The position numbers were made by a program, and so were the translations under genes. The notes below the pieces were generated by a model. The model had not been told where the DNA came from. It saw only the letters and a program-made list of their open reading frames with translations, and made no database searches. From the NCBI GenBank assembly GCA_964017195.1, contig OZ024894.1:5048347-5112346 (forward strand): 64,000 nucleotides of DNA. The letters run 5' to 3'. Every line of letters begins with the position of its first letter. The first letter of the stretch is position 1. Below, piece by piece: positions 30,436-41,012 of this stretch. Source of the stretch: Siderastrea radians (lineage: Eukaryota; Cnidaria; Anthozoa; Scleractinia; Rhizangiidae).

Positions 30436-32095
30436 AATTTGAAAGTTCTCGGTGTTCGAGACATCACAGGAAGCCCAAGTGCACAATGAGTTTGTGCATA
30501 CATTAGTCTTTTCCACGTTGTCGCATCAATTATCGCACTTCGTCAAATATAATCTCAGGAGCCCATTCCTGATAATCTCCAGTTTGTATGGAAATGTAAC
30601 GAATACACTTTAAATGTTCAAGCTAAGAAAGAATTCCAATTATAAAATGATTAACCTTGTTTCTGCGTCGTTTTATTGCTGGCGTTCTTGGGCTGAGCTG
30701 CAGCGCTTTGAAACCATTAATCTGGCGAATTGTTTTTTTCTGAGTTTCGTACTCTCCATTTATATTTAACTTAAGGCTAAGACAATGTAAGAAGTATTAC
30801 ATGTAAATGGAATTTATTGACCTTCGAGTGAGGACAAGTGTTAAGGTGGTCAAATCGCCAAAAGAGTTCATCAGTTAATCGTTGAGTTTATTTCCCAATC
30901 CAGTTTAACTGCTGAAAAAATGCTGCTAAAAGCAATTTTCTCGATTCTCGTTTTTCTTCGGGTCACACTTAAAGTTAGTGGCCGACTCCTGTAGATAAAA
31001 TATACTCAGCTGGGGAGGGGAGAGGCAAGAATGCCTTTGCAGTGTCCTTTTGGTTTGGTTTGTCTATGGTGGGGGGGGGGGGGGGGCGTTAAACCCTTAT
31101 ACCTGTTTTCAGACGGCCAAAAATGTAATTTATCCCAGTAAATTTCAGACCTGACCTTTAAATTCTCCTCCCCGTTAAAGCCAAAATGGCAAAAATCTAA
31201 ACCTGTACGTATACCCTATTTCAGAGTAGCATGGACTTATGAACTTCAAATTCCCTCTCCTCTCCTTTCAAGCCAAAATGATCAAATCTATACCCTATCT
31301 TCGGGTAGCAGGCAAAACATTCCCAATTTCAGACAAAACTGGTAAAAATTAATTCAGATCAAAACAGCTCAAAAACCGCACCCTTCGGGCGGTACATAGT
31401 AGTACTTTTTCGGATCTCCTTAGTATTAAAATATGATGAAGACAAAAAAATCGATAGAAAACTTTAATAGACAATACTACCGATAACATTTTGGCATTTG
31501 TAATCGTACGTTGTAGACTACAAGGAGTATCTCTTTCCACTTAGGGACAGTCGAGCGAAAAGAACACGCCAGCGTCCGTGAAAATCGCCTGCAGCGCGAA
31601 AACGTGACGCGCATTGGGCCCGACAAGAGCAGTTCACCACACGTGCAGTACTTTCCTGTAATGTTGTTTATTGGCCTGTATATATAATAAATGCAAGGTG
31701 GTTATAGTTTTTGAGTCTTCAGGAGAAAATCAGCGGTGACCAATTCAACAGTCACTGAACAATGCCAGCTTTAACACCTCCCACCGATGACACTCCGTTA
31801 AGCCAGGTTTGTTTGTTTTTAATTTTCATCAAAGAGAGAAAGTTAGAAATATTCGTGGTATGGACTTTGGCACTCTTATGGTGAGGGGCAAAGGTGAACT
31901 TTTAAAATCTTATGGATTAATTAATTGAAACAATTGCAAATGAGTTTACGTATGTGATTACCGGCCCTGTTTGCTAAAGGCGTTTCTCGCGGGCGGCAAC
32001 GTGTGAACTCAGCTAGACTCCGGCTGTCGGCTTTTTCCCAGGCCTACACGGCCAATCCGTTTCGTGTTCTTGACATATCCGAGATGAACTCGCTT
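30436..32095. other. Gene-free stretch between carboxylesterase copies 1 and 2
   Basis: Contains a G run (31070-31086) and a dispersed ~100-bp repeat copy (31665-31760). No first exon with a signal peptide for copy 2 was found. Confidence 0.45.
31665..31760 (+). repeat. Dispersed ~100-bp repeat, single diverged unit
   Basis: GTTTATTGGCCTGTATATAT, GCAAGGTGGTTATAGTTTTT, GAGTCTTCAGGAGAAAATC and the CAATTCAACAGTCACTGAAC block follow the family order. Confidence 0.4.
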
Positions 32096-32246
32096 GGACC
32101 TCGTAACCCTGACTCGTCCCCAGTCGTCTTCATTTTGCGCGACGCGCGCGGCATGGGAGCGCAAGGTGTGTTCTCGCGCTCCCGTGTCGCGCGCGTCGCG
32201 CAACATGAAGACGATTGGGGACGAGTCAGCCTCGTGACCCGTGTTG
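32096..32246. repeat. GC-rich palindrome, MITE-like
   Basis: CTGACTCGTCCCCAGTCGTC and TTCATTTTGCGCGACGCGCG on the left are mirrored by CGCGCGTCGCGCAACATGAA and GACGATTGGGGACGAGTCAG on the right, around a ~13-bp loop. Arms are ~65 bp with alternating CG. Built like the palindromic MITE at 16062 but different in sequence. It explains ORFs on both strands here. Confidence 0.7.
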
Positions 32247-32982
32247 GATCGACCGCGGCAAAATACAGTGATGCCTAGGTACTTGGCAACTACTGCTCTA
32301 ATCCACGAAAGAGAAACCTCCTGATATCCAGGGATATATGTGGGTCGCGTGATGGCGATTATACCAACCCGAAACACATCACCCGCCTTTGTTCTTTTTG
32401 TAGAAATTTTAATTTGTGTTTCATTAAGCCAAGCCGTTGAAAGAAGAACAAATTTATTCTAGACTTTCAACAGAAAGATTTTCTCTAAGCCTATTGTACG
32501 ACAAAACAGGTACCTCCAGCAGCAATGCAGGAGACTTGAAGTAATTATTTTATTGTATTTAATATCATTTATTACAGCGGCTTCAAATAATTCTCGTAAA
32601 ATGTGGGGGAACCCTTGAGGGCAAGTCACGATTGATTCTGACTGGTTTAGAAAGTGGTGCGAGCTTTTTTGAACCAATCAGGGAGAGGGAGCGTAGTATA
32701 GCAGAACTAAAGCAAATACAACATTACTTGCGACACTCAATTGAAAACTGCTCTATTAAATAATAATAATAATAATAACTTTCTTTATTATTCAGGGTGC
32801 TAATTGGGGACACACTAAAATGGTAAATATTGGTAATTGTTAGCAATACGTTTATTATATCATGACTATTATTGCTGTGGAATGTAGTAAAGTAAGCTTT
32901 ATAGCAGTTTAGTTGTACAGTGTCATTAAGGTTGAACAGTAAAAATAGACTATCTTCTTTTATTTTCTGTAACTTTTTTAAG

Positions 32983-34495
32983 GTCCAGTTGACGAGGATT
33001 GTCTGTTCGTAAATGTGTACAGGTCAAGACAATTGAAGCATTTGCGATTACCCGTTATGGTGTGGCTCCACGGGGGTGGATTGTATTACGGTTCTGGCAA
33101 TGGGTACCTCGGGGTTAACTCTGCTTACAGCGGCATTGTTGTCACTGTGAACTACCGCCTTGGACTTCTCGGATTCCTTAACATTCCCGGATCAGAAATC
33201 AAGGGGAATTATGGGATGCTTAACCAGGTGGCTGCATTGAAATGGGTTCAAGAAAACATCTCGAGTTTTGGTGGGATTCCTAGCATGGTGACCACATTTG
33301 GGCAAGGGGCTGGGGCTTCGAGTGTAGCCTATCGCATGCTTTCTCCACTTTCTACTGGTCTGTTTCAGAAAGCCATTGTGTAGAGCGGTGCTGCCACAAC
33401 GCCCTACACATTCTTTGATTCGAAAGACCCGGGTTATGGACATGATATCGTCAGACGTCTGGGATGCAATGGAGAAAAGCTGCTTGCCTGCTTAAGAACG
33501 AAAGGCGTTGAAGATTACCTGCAAGCTTCCCAGATGACTCGCCGGTTTTTGGACCTCGGTCACAAGTATCCTGTGGTGAATGTCGATGGGGAATTGCTCT
33601 CTGATGAACCGTTAATTTGCTTGAGCAGGGATTTATCAATAAGGTGCCGGTCTTGCTTGGGGTGAACAAAAATGATGGTGGGATTGTTCCTCTATCCGAA
33701 ATAGCCGAAAACCTTGGCCAGGAAATCTCTCCAAAGCTTTTTACCAGTTTGGTAATGATGCGAAACCAAAGGAGAACCAAAGGAGAAACCAAGCTGATGA
33801 AACAGGCCATTTTGAAACAGTACACAAACCATTCCGCTCCAGATTTACCACCAAACATCAAGAAACAATGGATCGACCTTCTGATCGATTCCTGGTTCAA
33901 TGCGCCCGCAGTGCAAATGGCCAGAGCCCTCGCGAAATCGGGCATGCCGGTTTATGTTTATCAGTTCAGGATACTAGTGGCGTTCTCAGCTTACCCAGAA
34001 ATCCTTGGTGTTAATCATGGAGACGAGGTCCTGTATGTGTTTGGTTGGGCGTGGACCAGTGATCAAGACATCCACAAAGTGGCGTCCACGTACACCGGTG
34101 TGGAGAGAAGCGTTTCTGCTGTCATGCTAAAATCATGGCTCGGATTTGCAACGTTCGGGTGAGTACGTGAAAAGTAGCCTTTCTGTTTAATTTAAAACTT
34201 CCAAGAAGCGTACGTTTAGTCTCTCGTTTAGTCTCTTATATGTATCAAATTGTATCTCATAATATCCTGATTTTAATTTTTTTCTTATGACAGAGACCCC
34301 AACAAATATAATCCTCAACTTCCACCGCTTAGTGAAAGCAACATCACCTGGCCTCTATTCACGACCGAGGCTGAAAAATACATCGCCTTGAAGCTGGATC
34401 CCAGAGTGGAGAGCAAGCTTGAGGTTGACCGCGTCACCTTCTGGGAAGATTTTCTTCCTAGTCTGGCAAAGGGAGTCGGGAAGGATGAGCTGTAG
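32983..34495 (+). pseudogene. Type-B carboxylesterase copy 2, inactivated
   Basis: The exon starts at 32983 (acceptor AG 32981-32982) with PVDEDCLFVNVYRSRQLKHL, then MVWLHGGGLYYGSGNG (oxyanion hole), VTVNYRLGLLGFLNIPGSE and WVQENISSFGG. The nucleophile elbow reads FGQGAGASS: the Ser of GxSxG is Gly. TAG at 33381-33383 interrupts FQKAIV|SGAATTPY, and a one-base frameshift lies near 33615. Downstream, FINKVPVLLGVNKNDGG, IDLLIDSWFNAPAVQMARAL and GVNHGDEVLYVFGWAW (His) survive. The donor is at 34158/34159. The final exon, 34294-34495, ends GVGKDEL, an ER-retention signal. AATAAA is at 34781. The signal-peptide exon was not found. Confidence 0.9.
34294..34495 (+). pseudogene. Carboxylesterase copy 2, terminal exon with KDEL
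   Basis: Acceptor TTATGACAG ends at 34293. The phase-2 junction GG|A restores Gly. It reads DPNKYNPQLPPLSESNITWP, FTTEAEKYIALKLDPRVESK, VDRVTFWEDFLP and ends KDEL-stop. This exon itself is intact, although the gene is broken upstream. Confidence 0.8.
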
Positions 34496-34780
34496 GTTAT
34501 GGAGAGAGGAAATACGCACGGGTGAATGTGTCTGGACGACTGACTCGGATTTAGGTTAAGGGTGTGCAATAATACAGCTTCACATTAGACCAGAACATTC
34601 AAAAACATTAAAACTATTTTCAGTATTATTTTTTGTTTCCTCGAAAACATGCCTTTTTTTGCTTTAGAGTCTGATAAAGCATGTCTTTTTAGCCGATCAG
34701 AGTTCGCCCAGCTTCCAGTCTGTATCAGAGTATTGAGTCTGTATTATAAAACGTAGTATAAAACGAAAATACAAGTGGGC

Positions 34781-34786
34781 AATAAA
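34781..34786 (+). terminator. Polyadenylation signal, carboxylesterase copy 2
   Basis: AATAAA 286 bp after the stop codon, the first canonical signal downstream on the plus strand. Confidence 0.5.
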
Positions 34787-35509
34787 GCTTTCATCTGTGC
34801 TTCATGTTGAAATGGTCTGTTAAGGGGGATTAGCTTGCAGACCAATAACAAACTGAAAGACTAGTTTTCTTTTTCCAAGATTTGTCCGTTTACTGCAAAG
34901 TGTTGAACTTTATAGTACAAGGACTAGCTTTGAATCACACAAGAACTATCGCTCTCAATCTTTTAACTTGACCAGGCGAGAACTGTTAATCGCATGTCAG
35001 TTACCTGTCAAACTCAAATTTAAGCTAACGTAATGCTTTGCGCAGTAAATCTATTGCGAAAATACGCACGCACACGAAGATGATTAGCATGAAAAAGCGG
35101 CTTCGCCGAATTACGCAGTAACAAAATCTAGTTCTCGCTAAATTTTTATCATCGTTCTTGAGGTATCTGGTCAAAATAAAGTAACAAGAGCAATATAAAA
35201 ATTACAAAGAACAATTCTATCGATTTAGATTTAACACACTCTCCTTAAATACAAGTGAAATCGCAAGTTGAATATTATTACATCACAACAGTAAAATCAG
35301 TAAGTTGAATATAGAACAAAAGCTTCTTCTCCAAATTTAAGGGCCGCCTTTTTCAGTAAATTAAAATTGGACGTGATCGGCAATCTTGGAGAGCAAAAAT
35401 TAACATTCAAAACGGAACTTAACATAGCACTAGTAACAATAGACGATTTGTTTTGTAGAACACTTGTGAATTAAAGTTTAACTTTAAAAACAAACCGACT
35501 AAAAAGCAA
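34787..35509. other. Gene-free stretch
   Basis: AT-rich DNA with no coding exon or clear repeat structure recognised. Confidence 0.45.
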
Positions 35510-35512
35510 TTA

Positions 35513-35987
35513 TGCACCGATCAATTCGAAACTTCAACATCCCCCCCGGGCATACCCCGGGCATTTGACTGTGCATCGTGCCCGGGGAGGGGGGAATTTG
35601 AACGTTGCGTTGAAAGGGTGGGGAATTTGAACCAGATTTATCTGTTGTTCTGACGTAATACGCCCGTGAGTTTTTTCGGTTTTTACACGGTTTGACGGAT
35701 TTGCAAGATAGAATTTCGCTTTGGTTAGTGAATAACTCTTTCAAATGCGTCTTTAAAAGAAGTTTGAAGGTATCATTACGGCATATCTCTCTCTGAAAAA
35801 CGTGTAAAGTGTTTGATTGAAGACGTAATTGGCTTGGTGGAGAGGTATTTCAGTACTAATTGGTAGGGCATTTGAACGGCCTTTTTGCCCAGAGGGGAGG
35901 GAATTTGAACAAGCCAATCTTCAAAAGTTCAAATGCCCGGGGGGTTGCCCGGGGGGGGGATGTTGAACTTTCGAATTGATCGGCGCA
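35513..35987. mobile_element. 475-bp MITE with ~55-bp inverted repeats, TTA duplication
   Basis: The left end TGCACCGATCAATTCGAAAC continues TTCAACATCCCCCCCGGGCA. The right end mirrors it (GATGTTGAACTTTCGAATTG, ATCGGCGCA), with CCCGGG-rich inner arms. TTA flanks at 35510-35512 and 35988-35990. Harbinger-like by target size. The small ORFs spanning it are not genes. Confidence 0.75.
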
Positions 35988-35990
35988 TTA

Positions 35991-37240
35991 CTACAAGGAA
36001 TATTAAATGGTACGAATTCAGCAGGAAACACGAAGAGATTGCGCTTAAAATCCTAAAAAGTAAGATAGAAAAGTTATTTCCAGGAAAAAAATCACGAATG
36101 TTAAACCTTAAGGTCAAAACCAAAGCAAGCAAATTGATGTACTGTACAAAAACAATTGAACATTTCATCAAATTCGGATTAAATTCCTAGCAACCTACTA
36201 TTTCTACCATTTCTACTATTTATCAATTACTATTTATACATACTTAGTTACATTGTACTTAATTACTTATTACTTGTCTTATTTTACTTCGTCTTCTTTT
36301 TTAGTCATGTACAAACATGTGTACAACCTAGTCAAAGCAATTTAATTTTTTTTTTGTAACTACTCAGCTCGTTTAGTTTATTTCTATTCTGGGTAGTTTT
36401 TTTGCCTATTTTAGTTAATTTATTTTATGCTGTAATTATTTCTATTTATTTTGGCAAAATAAAATGGTTGTTGTTGTTGTTGTTGTTGTTGTAAACAAAC
36501 ATCGCAAAACATCCGTTTCGCGCCAAAATTGTAGAAGGAATAGATATCAAAAACTCAGTCAAAGCGCAATCAAAAACGAACTATTGAAAACGTCGCGATC
36601 GGCACTAAAAATCTACAATATTTTACTTAAAACTTACACAATCATTATTCTGAAGAAACAAGCATCACACAATACAAGTATTGATAAAAACTACAATAGA
36701 TACGATAACTGCAATTGTTGTAACACCTTTGGATTGTCAAGACTGATGAATAAAATATGAGGATTCAGAATTTACTACGGAAAGTTTACTCTGAAAAATT
36801 CCTTATTTTCATTGTTTAACATTCATCAGAGACCCACTTACACCTTCCCAGCCTAGAGGGGCTATTAGCCATCTTCGCAGCCATTTGCATTGATATTCAA
36901 CTAAGCCGAACGGATTGTTTTCTTCCAAGAGGGCAATTAACCTCGCACAAAACTGCTGTACCTAGTTTATCGCCTTACGCCTGAACAAATAACTGAATTT
37001 ACCCAAATGCCTTAAAATTTTGTACATAGCTTTTTTCTGGTATCCTTTAGTTGACAATATAGGTGACTAAGTTAATGTTCATTTTAACCACTACAAATCC
37101 GGATTTTGTGATCGAAAATTTCAAGTTGTCCTTTTTTTTATGGACAAACCAATTATGTCAAGTTGCAATCCGAAGGAAATGTGTTAGATAAAGGAGTAAA
37201 ACTCAAGGTTGAGTGTGAAAATATGATCTCATCACAGGTC
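35991..37240. other. Gene-free stretch with a GTT microsatellite
   Basis: AT-rich DNA containing (GTT)n at about 36464-36492. ORFs at 35933-36190 and 36464-36760 are Lys/Asn-rich or repeat-derived and not convincing. Confidence 0.5.
36464..36492. repeat. (GTT)n microsatellite
   Basis: Nine to ten uninterrupted GTT triplets, preceded by AATAAAATG. It explains the poly-Val start of the ORF here. Confidence 0.9.
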
Positions 37241-37469
37241 ACTGTTCGTTTGTCACTAGTAGAACTTTACGAATCATTGCCTTGACTTTTTTGTAGCAAC
37301 GTCCTGGATAGGTTTCTCCCCGTTCGAATACTGCCTTAACGACACCATCTGATTTCCAGTGCTCTTGAGTGTCTGATTCATGCAGTGGGTAGAGGAATGC
37401 AAATTTTTTCTGATGATTTCGGTGTCTCATCTGACCATAGATGTTGCTGTGACCTTGAAGAGGGGCCTT

Positions 37470-37815
37470 CTCCTCATTCAAAATGGCGGGTCGGAGAAAC
37501 CCCTGGTCAAGGCTGCTAAATGGCTCCAAAAATTCGTGAGGATTTCGTCACGTAAAACACGATGAAATGTCTTCGTTTTGTTTGAACAACGGTTTCAGAT
37601 TGCAAGAAAACAAACAGGGCTGCCAGATACTGGAAACAACCTCCTAAGAAGCCATTTCGTTATGTGTCACGTGACAAAATACTCCACGTTTCTTGGAGTA
37701 TTTCACCAGCCTTGGCCAGGGGTTTCTCGACAAGGGAGGCAGAGAAGAGAGACACTGGGAACGAGGTTGGGGTTTCTCCGACCCGCCATTTTGAACGAGG
37801 AGAGTCCCTGGGGAC
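37470..37815. repeat. Inverted repeat pair (AATGGCGGGTCGGAGAAACC family)
   Basis: AAAATGGCGGGTCGGAGAAA near 37481 is matched in inverse by TTTCTCCGACCCGCCATTTT near 37774. Nearby GGGAACGAGGTTGG (37757) and GGGGACGAGGTTGG (37811) are direct repeats. Together these look like nested MITE ends; exact borders are unclear. Confidence 0.5.
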
Positions 37816-38033
37816 GAGGTTGGGCCACCACTTGTATTAATTTCTATGGCATCCTGCAATGATAAGGAGGCGATTTTGAGTGACGCAACTTTTCTTTGTT
37901 CTCGGTTGATTCACCTCTGCACATTTGTCACCTTACGTACTCACCTTCAGAGTGCTGTCCTTGCTTAGGACCTCGCAAATCATTAGCTCGTTCTGCTTCT
38001 GCCCAGTTTCTATGGCAAATTCAGTCGATTTCA

Positions 38034-38427
38034 AAGGGGCAGTGTCACGGGGATTTTCCTCGAGTTCGTCAAAACTTCGCTGAAATTGAGATTAAATGCC
38101 TTCACTCACACACAAAATGCTCCCGGAACATCAACAGGGAGATATCAAGTGAATTTTTGCAAGGAGAGCAAACCATAATAAGTTTTCAATAATTTTTGCA
38201 AGATACAAGCACAGAATTTGAAAACGTTCGCCAGACGTTTTCAACTTGTAATCCACTTCCATCTTGGCCATCCGTGGCCAAAGACACTTAGTAATAGCTT
38301 CACTGAATTAGTATGGTGTTTGAACAAGAAAATGACCAATATTTTTAGGCTTTCATATATGTTAATGTGACTATTGGCTTTTCAGTGGGGTCAAACGCGA
38401 GCAAAATCCTCGTGATACTGCCCCTTT
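38034..38427. mobile_element. ~394-bp MITE-like element (AAAGGGGCAGT ends)
   Basis: AAAGGGGCAGTGTCACGGGG at the left is mirrored by CGTGATACTGCCCCTTT at the right, with matching GATTTTCCTCG and GCAAAATCCTCG further in. No certain target duplication. Confidence 0.6.
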
Positions 38428-38429
38428 AA

Positions 38430-39685
38430 AGGCTTTGTTATTTCATCTTCGGTCAGATTGATGCTGTTGAGCGAAGAATGTGTCAGCGTTACGGTACACA
38501 GCGATCTAAGAACTTTTTTTTCTTACTTGAATCATTGCTTTCATAATTACTTCCCACCCCCTAACCACTACACCACCGCAGCCCCATATAATGAACACAT
38601 CGGCCCTAAAAAGAATGTAAAACGAACCGAGACATGTCATATCGCGTTTACATTATGCCGAATGGATATGACTTTTCTTACCAGAATGAAATTCTTGACC
38701 GCTCTGGGCAATCCGGCCCCGCACCGACATATGACATATGAGATTTTGGACCGGTATATGTTAATATGTAAGGCACTAGCCAATAGGACGCAAGGAAAAT
38801 TGACCAGAGGACCGAGCCGAATGTGGCCTAAGTTTCGCACCATTCCTCTCTCCGCCGCAGAGGTGCAAAGGGAATTTTATACTTTGAGAAGGGTAACCCG
38901 CTGAGCACAGAAGGTGCAGGCGTGAAAACACTCACTCACCCTGGGCATGCGAATCCAACCTAACGCCCTCACCCTCCGGGGGGTACTCCTTTATATGGCC
39001 TATACGCGAATACGGTGTACCTTGAACAGGTTATATAATTTTTATACGAGTACCTTAAACCACTTGTCCTAAACAGCGTATGGTTGTAAGATTGTCGTCG
39101 TTAAATATATATGGCCTATACAGTAGCTTACAGTATTCAGCAGACGTAGATCGGAGACGTTTGCCCGTATTCAAAACACTTTTAAATTGTGTAAAACAAT
39201 AGAGTGAGTATTTATTTGTCTTTAATAGGGCCCTTAAATGGAGGATGTTGTTCTAAACAGGGTTGATATTTTAGGCCTTTTTTGTCCTAAACAGGGTCAG
39301 GGTTTCAAACCCTCGGCGGCTCACCTATACCCAAACATGGGTCAATTTCCCCCCCCCCTCCCCTGGCGGCCCACTGAACCTCTGCGGAGGAGAGAGGCAC
39401 CGCTGGCTTTGATCGCCGATTTTGTACTATACTGGCATATAATAAATATGAGTCAAACATGGTCTTTGACATGATGAAAATCGTACCTGTATCATGTAAA
39501 CACCGTTTTCCTTCCTGATCAAACATAACATATCAGGAAGGAAATGAAATGCTCGTTGTATCGTCACCACGTTTGTTTTCCTCCCGCCCTCGCGAACTAA
39601 GCATACCTACCCCACCCCTGCTAAATTCAACTTCGTTTGTCTAATATCGCGTGACAGCGACTTGTTACAGCGACACGCAAACACC
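38430..39685. other. Repeat-like spacer upstream of carboxylesterase copy 3
   Basis: The 148-codon ORF at 38458-38904 has no recognisable domain, and its surroundings look like decayed repeat (CTAAACAGGGT at 39252 and 39288). The promoter of copy 3 should lie near 39500-39680; no TATA box is evident. Confidence 0.4.
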
Positions 39686-40001
39686 ATGGACACAAAAAGT
39701 CTACTTTCTTCCCTTTTGATTTTTATTTCCCTTCTCGATACTTTCGTTCTCGGTAGTAAACCAGAACAATCATCTTCTCCTCTAGTTACGACAAAAGCGG
39801 GACAAATTCGCGGTAAACACGTTGAGCTTTCTTTCGGACAAGCAGTGGAGCATTTTCTTGGCGTGCCGTACGCAGCGGCCCCAGTAGGCGACCTTCGCTT
39901 TGCGCCTCCCGAAGAAGCGAAACCTTGGCATGGAGTGAGAGATGCTACAAAATATGGGGCGAGCTGTCCGCAGAATGAATCACCATGGTCTCTTGCTGGC
40001 G
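39686..40001 (+). CDS. Carboxylesterase copy 3, exon 1 (signal peptide)
   Basis: ATG at 39686 follows ACACC, a reasonable Kozak context. It opens with a signal peptide, MDTKSLLSSLLIFISLLDTF then VLGS. The mature start of the family follows: VTTKAGQIRGKHV, FLGVPYAAAPVGDLRFAPPE and GASCPQNE (conserved Cys). The donor is G|GTAGGT at 40001/40002, phase 1. An earlier in-frame TTG at 39662 is not needed. Confidence 0.88.
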
Positions 40002-40084
40002 GTAGGTTCGAGAACAAATGCTATCATAGGAAAGTAAACCTGAACAGATTTCATTAAGTTAACACAACACAGTTTATCGACAGG

Positions 40085-40265
40085 CGTAAAAATTAAAACC
40101 ATCTTGTACAGCATAATAAACAGATTCGGAGAAAAGAACTGCTTGGAAACTTTATAGTCACACTGTAATGTGTTATTGATAGACTCAAAAGTCAGAACCA
40201 CCTCGTAGAGCATAACATACAGCACCACAGGAAAGTACTGCTCAGTAGCTTTCATTTGAATGGTC
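40085..40265 (-). repeat. Dispersed ~100-bp repeat, two tandem units, minus orientation
   Basis: AAACCATCTTGTACAGCATA near 40096 and GAACCACCTCGTAGAGCATA near 40195 mark units 99 bp apart. The second continues with AAGTACTGCTCAGTAGCTTT and CATTTGAATGGTCAC. Located at the start of intron 1 of carboxylesterase copy 3. Confidence 0.65.
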
Positions 40266-41012
40266 ACGGTGTAGAATTTTCTTCATATTAACCAGGGAAA
40301 AATTTCATCCTAGTGGTATCCTTCAATCTTGTAACGATCTATAGCCGCGATCGGCTATAGATCTTCATTCAAAAAAATATCGAGCAAGGGGCCAAACAGT
40401 ATATGTCATATTTTCTACCCCTATTAACATCATAGAGACGTTGTGGAAGAACTTAGAACAATCAACAGATGAACTGTCTTCAGATGCAGATTTCAAACAT
40501 ATGATAAAGAAGAAAAGGATATTTGTTTAACGAAAGAAAAGAAAAAAGCGCCCGCAAGATAAACATAGTGGCCAAGGTTTCCCACTGCGGGTCAAAGTCA
40601 CGCAATTTATTCATGCAACAGTCACCAGAAACCATGATAAGGAAAAATTCAATGTACAGGACTACGGAAAAAAGGACTAGGAAATGCTGACTGGCTAATA
40701 AACGCAAACTGGCAACATGCAGACTATAAACTTTTAATTCTTACACTTAAGCTCAGAACGGCGAGGTTTTGTTTGCTAAGTGACGCGAGGTATGATCTAT
40801 TGAAAAAAAATTAGTGTTTTGTCCTTTATTAGTCCCGATTAGGGATTAGCGGGATACGGGATACCTGGGCAAAATATTAAAGGCTTAAGGGAACTACTAC
40901 AGGGAGAGGGATATTGAGAATAGAGAGTCCGGCATATCAAGCGTCAGATTTTGGATACAATGAGAGCGTCTACGTAGTCTAAGAAAATTCACAAATATCT
41001 TTCTTTATACAG

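Noticed and set aside
30058..30516. 152-codon minus-strand ORF
   Set aside because: It is antisense to the terminal exon of carboxylesterase pseudogene 1, whose plus-strand reading is clearly homologous.
32009..32377. 122-codon minus-strand ORF and its 91-codon plus-strand partner
   Set aside because: Both are produced by the GC-rich palindrome at 32096-32246.
38458..38904. 148-codon ORF
   Set aside because: No recognisable domain, and it lies in decayed repeat sequence next to a MITE. A gene cannot be excluded, but there is no positive support.
40336..40363. Short palindrome GATCTATAGCC...GGCTATAGATC
   Set aside because: Only 11-bp arms, no duplication or related copies seen. Could be a chance hairpin.
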